DNA from: Chryseotalea sp. WA131a
GTDB taxonomy: Bacteria; Bacteroidota; Bacteroidia; Cytophagales; Cyclobacteriaceae
Reading direction: 5' to 3'
Assembly: GCA_025370075.1 (NCBI GenBank)
Contig: CP073016.1
Coordinates: 4,464,001 to 4,528,000 of the forward strand
DNA: 64,000 nt
The translations under genes were made by a program, and so were the position numbers. Shown here piece after piece: positions 44,568 through 52,793 of this stretch. The number at the start of each line of letters is the position of its first letter. The first letter of the stretch is position 1. The notes under the pieces are model-generated. The model searched no databases. It was not told the DNA's origin and worked only from the letters and a program-made list of their open reading frames with translations.

Positions 44568-45590
44568 TCATGCGATGATGTTTACTTCGGGTGTGAGTGT
44601 AACACCAAATTTTTCTTCAACACTCGCGATAATTTTTTGTGCGAGTGAAAAAATTTCAGCGCCATTTCCGTTTCCATAATTCACCAACACCAACGCTTGT
44701 TGTGTATGCACACCTACTTCATTTATTTTTTTTCCTTTCCATCCGCATTGTTCGATGAGCCAACCAGCTGGTACTTTAACTTCTTGATTTACAGAAGGAT
44801 AATTTGGTATGCTTGGATTATTTTTTTGTAATGATTGATAGTGATGGAGAGATATGGAGGGATTCTTAAAGAAGCTACCTGCATTGCCAATCACACGTGG
44901 ATCAGGCAACTTACTTTGTCGTATCGCCATCACTGCATTACTCACGGATTGAATGGTTGGTTCAGTGATGTTCATCTGCCGAAGTGTGTCTTGTATTGCT
45001 CCATACTGTAGGTTGATGCGATGACTTTTTTTGCTAAGAGTTAAAGTAACACTTGAAATAAAAAATTTTTCTTTCAGCGTGTGTTTAAAAATACTTTCGC
45101 GGTATCCGAAGGCACATTCATCTGCTTGGAAGGATCGCTCTTCTCCTGTAAGTAAGTCAATACCATGCACCGATTCAATCACATCTTTTACCTCTACACC
45201 ATATGCACCGATGTTTTGTATTGGTGCGGCACCCATTAAGCCGGGTATCAATGATAGATTTTCGATTCCACCCCAATTATTTTTGACACAATGAAGCACA
45301 AACCCGTGCCATGCTTCACCCGCTGCTACTTCTAGCGTAATGATTTTGTCATTCTCGCGCACGATGTTGATTCCTTTCAGTTCAGTTTTGATAATCAGCC
45401 CATCAAAATCATGTAAGAACAGCACATTGCTGCCTGCACCAAGTATCAATCGCTTATTCTGTAGAAATACGTTTGTCTGTTGAAGTTCTTTTAATTCTGC
45501 GAGTGATGAAATAGTACAGAAATACCGTGCCGTGGCTGCAATGCCAAAGGTGTTGTAAGGCTTCAGGTTTTTATTTTCCTCGATCTTCAT
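44568..45590 (-). CDS. murB: UDP-N-acetylenolpyruvoylglucosamine reductase
   Basis: 340 residues from ATG complement 45590 (an upstream Met at 45620 is less likely). FAD-binding motifs are LILGAGSNVLF and LSLIPGLMGAAPIQNIGAYG. The catalytic Ser lies in VIGNAGSFFKNP, and YRESIFK carries the conserved Tyr-Arg of type I MurB. AGWLIEQCGWKG follows. It reduces the enolpyruvyl group to make UDP-MurNAc for peptidoglycan. Divergent from the HMG-CoA-lyase-like gene. Confidence 0.93.
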   Translation of the reverse strand: MKIEENKNLKPYNTFGIAATARYFCTISSLAELKELQQTNVFLQNKRLILGAGSNVLFLHDFDGLIIKTELKGINIVRENDKIITLEVAAGEAWHGFVLHCVKNNWGGIENLSLIPGLMGAAPIQNIGAYGVEVKDVIESVHGIDLLTGEERSFQADECAFGYRESIFKHTLKEKFFISSVTLTLSKKSHRINLQYGAIQDTLRQMNITEPTIQSVSNAVMAIRQSKLPDPRVIGNAGSFFKNPSISLHHYQSLQKNNPSIPNYPSVNQEVKVPAGWLIEQCGWKGKKINEVGVHTQQALVLVNYGNGNGAEIFSLAQKIIASVEEKFGVTLTPEVNIIA

Positions 45591-45770
45591 ACTAAAGTGG
45601 AAGCAAGGAAAGAAAAACATACGACAATAATAAACGATGAGTTAATTTTTGATTGTGGATACTGGTTTTTAGATTCTAGCAACCAGTAACTTTTTTTGCG
45701 TTTTTTCTTGATTATTTTTCTTTGGTAAAGATTTACCCATTTTTGTTTAACAATTAGGTAACCATTGCAG

Positions 45771-46616
45771 ATGAAACTCATTGAATGCCCCCGCGATGCC
45801 ATGCAAGGCATCCACACCTTTATCCCCACCGAAAAAAAAGTACACTATATTAATAGTCTTTTAGAGGTAGGATTCGATACGCTGGATTTTGGCAGTTTTG
45901 TTTCACCCAAGGCAATCCCTCAATTGCGCGATACGGTTGAGGTACTTTCGCAATTGAAAGTATCTGACACAAAATTGTTGGCGATTGTGGCCAATACCCG
46001 AGGAGCAGAAGAAGCCAGTCAACATGACCGAATTACTTATTTGGGTTTTCCGCTTTCCATTTCCGAAACCTTTCAACAACGAAACACCAACAAGTCAATT
46101 GCCGAGGCATTGAATACGCTGGACGAAATCCAACAAATCTGTCTGCAAAGCAATAAGGTGTTGGTCACGTATATTAGTATGGGATTTGGTAACCCATATG
46201 GCGACCTCTACTCGGTTGACCATGTACTGAAAATCACGGATGTGTTAGCGACCATGGGTGTTGCCATTGTTTCATTGGCCGATACGATTGGGGTTTCGCA
46301 ACCCGAACAAATTGAAAATTTGTATTCCCTTGCGGTGAAAAATTTCCCTTCTATTGAATTTGGTGCGCACTTGCATTCATCATCACAAAAAGCTTGGGAA
46401 AAAATTGCTGCTGCTTATCAGGCAGGTTGTCAACGGTTTGATGGAGCACTAAAAGGTTTTGGCGGTTGCCCCATGGCAGAGGATGAATTGGTTGGAAACT
46501 TAGCCACCGAAACAATTTTGTCTTTCCTCGATTCGAAGCAAGCTGCACCAGATTTAAATCGGGATGCGTTTTCAGAGGCCATGAAAATAGCGGATGACGT
46601 GTTTAGTTATAAATAA
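45771..46616 (+). CDS. mvaB: Hydroxymethylglutaryl-CoA lyase
   Basis: 281 residues from ATG 45771, a TIM barrel of the HMGL-like family. LIECPRDAMQGI carries the conserved Arg-Asp, LDFGSFVSPKAI follows, GAHLHSSSQ supplies metal-binding His pairs, and FGGCPMAEDELVGN holds the catalytic Cys loop. It cleaves HMG-CoA to acetoacetate and acetyl-CoA in leucine breakdown. The next gene starts right after its stop, so they are probably cotranscribed. Confidence 0.9.
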   Translation: MKLIECPRDAMQGIHTFIPTEKKVHYINSLLEVGFDTLDFGSFVSPKAIPQLRDTVEVLSQLKVSDTKLLAIVANTRGAEEASQHDRITYLGFPLSISETFQQRNTNKSIAEALNTLDEIQQICLQSNKVLVTYISMGFGNPYGDLYSVDHVLKITDVLATMGVAIVSLADTIGVSQPEQIENLYSLAVKNFPSIEFGAHLHSSSQKAWEKIAAAYQAGCQRFDGALKGFGGCPMAEDELVGNLATETILSFLDSKQAAPDLNRDAFSEAMKIADDVFSYK

Positions 46617-47153
46617 ATGAACTTACAACCACTCCATCTTCACGATTCCCGCCTTCAACTGGTCCCGCTAAGGCGCAATGATTTTGAAAGATTATATTCA
46701 GTTGCATCCGACCCATTGATTTGGGAACAGCACCCCACTAAAGACCGCTATAAACGCGAAGTGTTTCAATCTTTTTTTGATTCAGCCATCGATGGCAAGG
46801 CTGCCTTTTTAATTGTGGATGCCAAAACAAATGAACCCATTGGCAGCAGTAGGTATTATGAGTATGATGAGGCAAAGAAATCAATTGCCATTGGCTATAC
46901 TTTTTTAGCGAGAAAGTACTGGGGAGGAAATTGGAACCAAGCATTGAAGAAACTGATGCTCGACTATGCTTTTCAATTTGTAGATAAAGTCATCTTTCAC
47001 ATTGGCGAACACAACCTGCGTTCACAAATAGCAACACAACGTTTTGGTGCAAAAAAACTAGATAGAATTAAAGAGAAGGCCAACGGTTCTCAGGTCGTTC
47101 GCAATTTTGTCTATGAATTGAAGAAAGAAGACTGGAATCAACACAATCAATAA
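46617..47153 (+). CDS. GNAT family N-acetyltransferase
   Basis: 178 residues beginning MNLQPLHLHDSRLQLVPL. RimJ/RimL-type layout: DFERLYSVASDPLIWEQHP, PIGSSRYYEYDEAKKSIAIG with the beta-bulge, YTFLARKYWGGNWNQALK as the acetyl-CoA loop, and IFHIGEHNLRSQIATQRFGA. It uses acetyl-CoA on an unknown amine. It begins immediately after the mvaB stop. Confidence 0.8.
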   Translation: MNLQPLHLHDSRLQLVPLRRNDFERLYSVASDPLIWEQHPTKDRYKREVFQSFFDSAIDGKAAFLIVDAKTNEPIGSSRYYEYDEAKKSIAIGYTFLARKYWGGNWNQALKKLMLDYAFQFVDKVIFHIGEHNLRSQIATQRFGAKKLDRIKEKANGSQVVRNFVYELKKEDWNQHNQ

Positions 47154-47322
47154 TACAACAAGTCTTCCCCCCGATTTATAACCTGAAGCATGAAACGTGT
47201 ACCATGTCGGCCATTGTCAACCTATTGCCGGTACAGCACCTCATATTCATCATTCAACACCTTCTTTCCATTCACTGGAATTTTTAGATTGAAATCAAAT
47301 TTATGGATTTCTGAACAGGAAG

Positions 47323-48441
47323 CTACTTTAATTTAAGTAATTTAAGTCGGTATTCCTTTCCTGGAAGCGATTCAACTGCATTCTTAAATTCCAATCCCAA
47401 CAATAAAGAGGCAAGCGATCCGGGCGATAACTCGCTCCGCCACATCAGTTCATCTACTTGTATCGGACTTTTTTCTTTTAGTACGTTCAAAATTTTCTTT
47501 TCATCATAGTCAAAGGCTGACCAATCAGTGGTCTCGGTTGATTTACTTTCTACTTTTTCGCCAGCCGACCAATTCATGATGTACTCTAAATCTTTCACTG
47601 AAGTATAAAGGTGGGCCTTGTTGGTTTTTATCAGCTTGTTGCAACCTTCTGAAAATGTTTCGCCTAATTTGCCAGGGATGGCAAACACATCTTTGTTGTA
47701 GGAGTTGGCAATATCGGCTGTGATGAGCGCACCCCCTTTTTCGGCTGCCTCGATTACAATCAAGGCATCGCACAGCCCTGCAATGATGCGATTGCGAGCA
47801 GGGAAATTATGTGCATCGGGTTTCGTGCCAAAAATATTTTCGGTCAAAAGGCCGCCTTGCTCTACCATCTTAGTAGCTGTTTCTTTATGCGCTGCCGGAT
47901 AAATCACATCCATGCCGCTGCCCATCACACCAATGGTTTCTAAATTATTTTTCAAAGCTTGCTTGTGCGCATGAATGTCAATCCCATACGCAAGCCCGCT
48001 CACAATCAAAGCTTGATGCAACGCTAATTCGTGAACAATTCGCTCCACACTTTCTTTTCCGTAAGCCGTTGCTTGTCGTGTGCCAACAATGCCAACTGTT
48101 TTGAGGTGGTTTAAATTTGCGTTGCCTTGATAGTAAATCAGGGCAGGAGCGTCTTCAATTTTTTTTAGTCGGGCGGGATATTTTTTGTCTGTATAAAAAA
48201 GTATTTCGGTGTTGTTCTTTTCAGCTTTCTTGATTTCTTTTTCGGCTTGCGCGATGGATTTCTCAGAGACGATCGCCTCAGCCGTTACGTTCCCCACCCC
48301 TGGAATTTTCATCAACTTGCCTTTGGGAGTTTTGAATACTTGCTCGGCCGAGCCACAATAACTTACCAATTGCTTCAGCAGGTAATCGCCCACACCCGAA
48401 ATGCTGTGCAAGGCAATAAATGAAAGTCGTTCTTGATTCAC
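47323..48441 (-). CDS. dprA: DNA-processing protein DprA
   Basis: 372 residues from a GTG start (complement at 48441). An N-terminal helix-hairpin-helix region (PGVGNVTAEAIVSE) precedes the DprA Rossmann fold: VGIVGTRQATAYGKESV, IVSGLAYGIDIHAHKQAL, GSGMDVIYPAAHKE, and FPARNRIIAGLCDALIVIEA. The C-terminus has a winged-helix DML1-like segment. It loads RecA on incoming single-stranded DNA in natural transformation. Confidence 0.93.
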   Translation of the reverse strand: MNQERLSFIALHSISGVGDYLLKQLVSYCGSAEQVFKTPKGKLMKIPGVGNVTAEAIVSEKSIAQAEKEIKKAEKNNTEILFYTDKKYPARLKKIEDAPALIYYQGNANLNHLKTVGIVGTRQATAYGKESVERIVHELALHQALIVSGLAYGIDIHAHKQALKNNLETIGVMGSGMDVIYPAAHKETATKMVEQGGLLTENIFGTKPDAHNFPARNRIIAGLCDALIVIEAAEKGGALITADIANSYNKDVFAIPGKLGETFSEGCNKLIKTNKAHLYTSVKDLEYIMNWSAGEKVESKSTETTDWSAFDYDEKKILNVLKEKSPIQVDELMWRSELSPGSLASLLLGLEFKNAVESLPGKEYRLKLLKLK

Positions 48442-48593
48442 CTAGGCAATTTGAAATGGGACAATTTGAAGATTTGAAAATGCAAAGTTGTAGGTAGATT
48501 TCCAACTACGAGGCAGATAAGATTTAAATGTGGCTATTAGTTAATGACTGAGTCAATTTTCAAATTAACTCATCTTCAAATTCTCAAACTTGA

Positions 48594-48932
48594 TTAAGAA
48601 AGCTTTTCTCTCACTTCCACCAAGAATTGGCGTACTTTTTTAAGAGAATCAAGCAAATCCATTTTGTCTTTAACGGATTGCGTATCATTCTTCAGCATTT
48701 CCTTAGCGCCATGTAGCGTAAAGCCTTTCTCTTTCACCAAATGATAGATGGTGCGAACGTTATCAATGTCTTCTTTGGTGAACTGCCGATTGCCTTTTCG
48801 GTTTTTCTTTGGTTGGATGGTTTCAAACTCTGATTCCCAGAAGCGGATAAGTGAAGGGGCTACATTAAACTGCTCGGCTACTTCACCGATTGAGTAATAA
48901 AGCTTCTCAATTTCTTTTTCTTTGTATGCCAT
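48594..48932 (-). CDS. MerR family transcriptional regulator
   Basis: 112 residues. The winged helix is YYSIGEVAEQFNVAPSLIRFW, then ESEFETIQPKKNRKGNRQF and TKEDIDNVRTIYHLVKEKGF; a dimerisation coiled coil closes it. This short MerR form with no ligand domain is widespread in Bacteroidota. It reads toward dprA but a 150-base gap separates them. The targets are unknown. Confidence 0.88.
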   Translation of the reverse strand: MAYKEKEIEKLYYSIGEVAEQFNVAPSLIRFWESEFETIQPKKNRKGNRQFTKEDIDNVRTIYHLVKEKGFTLHGAKEMLKNDTQSVKDKMDLLDSLKKVRQFLVEVREKLS

Positions 48933-49120
48933 GCAGCGGTTCAGGGGCGTAAGATGCTCAATTCAGCATTGAACATCATGCAAAATAGCAATTCTTTGTT
49001 CGCGGTGCAAAAGTGTGTTACTTTTTTATTGACAAGCTATTCAAATTCACCGCGTGGATTTCTTTTTGATTATTTTTAGGTTATAATAATGTGGTCAAGT
49101 ATGTGTACTGCTTAAATCGA

Positions 49121-50665
49121 ATGCTAAAGCGCCTTTCCGTCACCACAATAGTGTGCCACATCGCATTTAACTATTGTTTTTCTTCAGAAAACTATAATCT
49201 GCTCATTCAAGATACCCTTGACCTGACAAAAATTTCTTTCGCGATAAGTGATTCTTCCTTGCTTACTTCCATTTTGTCGGTGCCTTCTGATACTTTTTCC
49301 TCTACGAGTTATACTAGATTAAAAGGTATCACCACTTTTCGGGGTGGCCCCTATCGCGACCGCGCCTCTATCGGACGAATTTCGAAACGACCTGATTCAC
49401 TGGTGATAAAATGGTCTGCTAAAACGGCTCCACAGGGTGAGTGGGGTGGTGGTGCTGGGTGGACGGGGCAGCCTAGCGTGGTTCAATGGCCAAATGAGCT
49501 CCGTACAAAAATGAATATTGACCCAAAATTTAGTGATTCATTATTTGTGGAGGTGATAGCTGCTTCTTTGGATGGAAATGTGTACTTCCTCGATTTGGAA
49601 ACCGGCACTCCCTCTCGTAAACCAATAAAAATAAACAACCCCATTAAGGGTTCTGTCTCGATTGATCCACGCGGTTTTCCCATTTTGTACGTTGGCCAAG
49701 GTATCGCTAATAAGAAAATTTTTGGATTTAGGATCTTTAGTTTAATCGACCAGCAACTGCTTCATTTTTTGGATGGTAACGACCCTTTTTCTATTCGTAA
49801 TTGGGCTGCTTTTGATGGTTCACCTCTCATTAATGCAGCAAATGATGTAATGTACCTCGGAGGCGAAAACGGATTACTGTATTGCGTCAAGTTGAATACA
49901 CGCTACGATTCACTGACAGGGAAAGCGAATATTGCTCCACAAGAATTGCGACTGAGATACAAGGTAAATGATGACCATAAAGTTGGGATTGAAAATAGCG
50001 TGGCCGCTTATGGCAATAAAATTTTCTTTGCAGATAATCACGGGTACATACTGGCAATCGACCTTTCCACTCTCAAACCTTTGTGGGTTATCCATAATTA
50101 TGACGATACTGATGCTTCACTCATTATTCAACCAGAAGCAGGAATTCCATATCTATACACGGGTAGTGAAGTAGATAAGCAGGGCAAAATGGGATTTTCC
50201 TATTTGAAAAAAATAAATGGACTTACAGGCGCTACGGTTTGGGAAAAGAAATACCCTTGCCTAACGGTGTTAGGCGACCACCCAGTGAATGGTGGAATGC
50301 TCGCAACACCTATTATTGGGAAAATGAATTCTTCAGGAAAAGTTATTTTTAATTTAGCTAGATACAAAGAATTGAACAAAGGATTGTTGGTTGCCTTAAA
50401 TCAAACTACTGGCGAAGTGTTGTATGAAGTTTCGTTGCCAAATTACTCATGGTCTAGCCCTGTTGATATTTATGATGAAGAAGGAAACATGTTTATCTTT
50501 TTAGCTGACAGCAAAGGGTACGTAATGTTGCTAGATGGAGAAAATGGCACGATGATTTACAAAAAGAAAATTGCGGAATTGTTTGAAGCCTCACCAGTTG
50601 TTTTTGACAACAAGATTATTATCCCTTCGCGACCCAATAAAATATTTTGCTTGGAGATCCGATAA
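49121..50665 (+). CDS. PQQ-like beta-propeller repeat protein
   Basis: About 514 residues from ATG 49121; GTG 49091 is an alternative. A signal-like N-terminus (LSVTTIVCHIAFNYCFS) leads to repeated blades: VIAASLDGNVYFLDLETGTP, VMYLGGENGLLYCVKLNT, KIFFADNHGYILAIDLSTLKPLW and FLADSKGYVMLLDGENGTMIY. The blade pattern is that of PQQ-type propellers without a recognised cofactor site. It is probably a periplasmic scaffold or lipoprotein-assembly-like protein; the role is unknown. Confidence 0.75.
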   Translation: MLKRLSVTTIVCHIAFNYCFSSENYNLLIQDTLDLTKISFAISDSSLLTSILSVPSDTFSSTSYTRLKGITTFRGGPYRDRASIGRISKRPDSLVIKWSAKTAPQGEWGGGAGWTGQPSVVQWPNELRTKMNIDPKFSDSLFVEVIAASLDGNVYFLDLETGTPSRKPIKINNPIKGSVSIDPRGFPILYVGQGIANKKIFGFRIFSLIDQQLLHFLDGNDPFSIRNWAAFDGSPLINAANDVMYLGGENGLLYCVKLNTRYDSLTGKANIAPQELRLRYKVNDDHKVGIENSVAAYGNKIFFADNHGYILAIDLSTLKPLWVIHNYDDTDASLIIQPEAGIPYLYTGSEVDKQGKMGFSYLKKINGLTGATVWEKKYPCLTVLGDHPVNGGMLATPIIGKMNSSGKVIFNLARYKELNKGLLVALNQTTGEVLYEVSLPNYSWSSPVDIYDEEGNMFIFLADSKGYVMLLDGENGTMIYKKKIAELFEASPVVFDNKIIIPSRPNKIFCLEIR

Positions 50666-50726
50666 TGCAGGTGTCTTTCACTTGTGTAGGCAGATTTTAA
50701 ATCGCATCGGACACCTTCTTCTTTTT

Positions 50727-51677
50727 TCAATCAAGCTTCTTAGGCCTCACTTTAATGATTTTATTATACTCGTCTTGTGCTAAAGTAGTATTGAGGAAGT
50801 GAATCGGATTAACATAATTTCCATTATACATTACTTCATAATGTAAATGGTCGTTGGTAGAGGTGCCAGTGTTACCAACAAAACCAATAAGCTGGCCTCT
50901 TTTCACTGTTTCTCCTTCTGTAACATTGTATCTGGATAAATGCGCGTAACGTGTTTCAAATCCAAAACCATGATGGATAAAAATCACGTTGCCGTAACCA
51001 GCGTTTGGCCGCGCAAAAGTAACATATCCATCACCAGAGGAATATACTGGAGTACCGTGCGGAGCAGTTAAATCTAAACCATTGTGTGGACGTACATAAT
51101 TAAAAATTGGATGCAGCCGCATTCCAAAAATAGTATTCAATCGAGTAAGGTCGCGATTATTGATAGGTTGAATGGCAGGCCTCGCAGCCCACATTTTTTC
51201 TTTTTTCTGAAGCTCGTCTTTCAACTGAGTCATCGATTGAGATTCAATGTCCAACCGATTGACGATTTTCTCTGATTTTTCGTAAGCCTTTCGAATGAGC
51301 GGGTATTCAATAGTCGCACTTTCTTTTTCTCTACCCCCCGCACCGGCCTCGCGTTGGCTCGATGATAGTGGTTCTAAATTCAAAATAATTCTGAAGTTTT
51401 GGTCATCATTTTGTTCAAGTGCCAATAACTGTTCTGATACATTTTCCATTTGTTGGTAAAGCGCACTCCATTCAGATTTTAGCTCTTGATTCTTTTGAAG
51501 TTGATAGATTTCATCTATCAATGGCATTTTTATAGTCACATAAACCAATCCCGTAAGGCCAAGCAAAAACGAAATACCTAAAAACCGAAAAATGTTTTTG
51601 CCCATTTGCTTAGGCGTAACCACAATCGGCTCATACTTACATGTTTCGGGGTTATATGTGTATTTTATTTTCGCCAT
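50727..51677 (-). CDS. M23 family metallopeptidase (LytM-like), copy 1
   Basis: 316 residues. Cytoplasmic start, one membrane helix (FRFLGISFLLGLTGLVYVTI), a coiled-coil region and a C-terminal M23 domain: HNGLDLTAPHGTPVYSSGDG, GYGNVIFIHHGFGFETRYAHL and STNDHLHYEVMYNG, giving the H-x3-D and H-x-H zinc ligands. It cuts peptidoglycan cross-bridges or activates other hydrolases. A tandem paralogue lies upstream, seven bases away. Confidence 0.88.
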   Translation of the reverse strand: MAKIKYTYNPETCKYEPIVVTPKQMGKNIFRFLGISFLLGLTGLVYVTIKMPLIDEIYQLQKNQELKSEWSALYQQMENVSEQLLALEQNDDQNFRIILNLEPLSSSQREAGAGGREKESATIEYPLIRKAYEKSEKIVNRLDIESQSMTQLKDELQKKEKMWAARPAIQPINNRDLTRLNTIFGMRLHPIFNYVRPHNGLDLTAPHGTPVYSSGDGYVTFARPNAGYGNVIFIHHGFGFETRYAHLSRYNVTEGETVKRGQLIGFVGNTGTSTNDHLHYEVMYNGNYVNPIHFLNTTLAQDEYNKIIKVRPKKLD

Positions 51678-51683
51678 CGAAAC

Positions 51684-52655
51684 TTAATCAAGTGATTGGT
51701 TTAGCTTATTGCTATTATTTACCATTTGCTGATACTCCGTGCTACTAAGGCCTCCAATCATATATTTTACAGGGTTCACCTTATGGCCATCTTTTATTAC
51801 TTCATAATGAAGATGCGGAGCAATAGAGCCGCCCGTGCTACCAATAGTACCAATTATTTGTTCTTTGGTTACGCGCTGACCGTACCTGATTTTTACTTCT
51901 GCCAAATGTGCGTAGCGAGTAACAATCCCTTTGCCATGGTCAATATCTATATAGGTACCATAACCTGCGAGCAAATTACTTTGACCAATATTTACAACCA
52001 GTCCTGGCCCACTTGCCAAAACATTTGTTCCGATGGTGGCAGCAATATCCACACCTTCGTGAGAATCTAAGCCCTTGTGAAACGGGTTGATACGCCTTCC
52101 AAATCCGGATACCAATTTGTCAACCTCAAAATTTTGAATAGGCGGGATGGTTGGTAGATTTTTCAAAATCCTAAGCTCATGCTTTTCGATACTCGCACTT
52201 TCAGAAAAATAGTAATTGTTTGTTTTGGCTTGCGCACTTACCATTTCTGATTTTTCTACTACCGAGGTCATCCAATTTGCAAAAGAACTTGAATTGGCCG
52301 TGAGTATCTCTTCCTTGTAAGCTGTGGGATCAGACTCTCCAGTTTCAAGTGTTGTTTCAAACAACTTTTCGTATAAATCTTTATTCTCTGACTTTAGTCT
52401 TTTAATCCTACCTGACGAAGCTTGCAACCTGCTGGCCAAAATTACTTGGTGGCTTTCCAACGCCTCGTTTTCAGCCCTTAACTTAGTTTCCAATTCAGTG
52501 TCAAAAATAGAATTCTGCAAAAGTACCAATGCCACCAAGAAGAGGGAACCAAAACTAAGGTAGCCAATCACTCTAAACGTAACGCCCAATATAGAAATAC
52601 CGGCCCGCTCGTAGCGCAAGGTTTTGGGGTCATACTTGAATTTTGTTACAGCCAT
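51684..52655 (-). CDS. M23 family metallopeptidase (LytM-like), copy 2
   Basis: 323 residues of the same architecture as the next gene: membrane helix (VIGYLSFGSLFLVALVLL), coiled coil (LRAENEALESHQVILASRL), and M23 domain with HEGVDIAATIGTNVLASGPG, YGTYIDIDHGKGIVTRYAHL and SIAPHLHYEVIKDG. Both zinc ligand pairs are intact. The two enzymes share about the same length and sequence pattern and arose by duplication. It is divergent from alaS. Confidence 0.88.
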   Translation of the reverse strand: MAVTKFKYDPKTLRYERAGISILGVTFRVIGYLSFGSLFLVALVLLQNSIFDTELETKLRAENEALESHQVILASRLQASSGRIKRLKSENKDLYEKLFETTLETGESDPTAYKEEILTANSSSFANWMTSVVEKSEMVSAQAKTNNYYFSESASIEKHELRILKNLPTIPPIQNFEVDKLVSGFGRRINPFHKGLDSHEGVDIAATIGTNVLASGPGLVVNIGQSNLLAGYGTYIDIDHGKGIVTRYAHLAEVKIRYGQRVTKEQIIGTIGSTGGSIAPHLHYEVIKDGHKVNPVKYMIGGLSSTEYQQMVNNSNKLNQSLD

Positions 52656-52710
52656 TCTATTAATCTATACCTTTTGGCGATTATAGTTTTCAAAAGACGC
52701 TAAATGCCAG

Positions 52711-52718
52711 TAAATTTG
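52711..52718 (+). promoter_or_regulatory. Possible -7 element for alaS
   Basis: TAAATTTG matches TAnnTTTG about 75 bases before the alaS start. No good -33 TTTG lies at the usual spacing, so it is only weakly supported. Confidence 0.3.
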
Positions 52719-52793
52719 ACGTTTTGGACGATTTTGAACTCATAAATATATAGAAAAAAAGTTGTTTACAAAACACATAAATCGTTGAGTGTC

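Noticed and set aside
47222..47311. A minus-strand tail reading LKIPVNGKKVLNDEYEVLYRQ-like sequence after dprA
   Set aside because: It might be the end of a lost gene, but only about 25 residues are readable and no start or family is visible.
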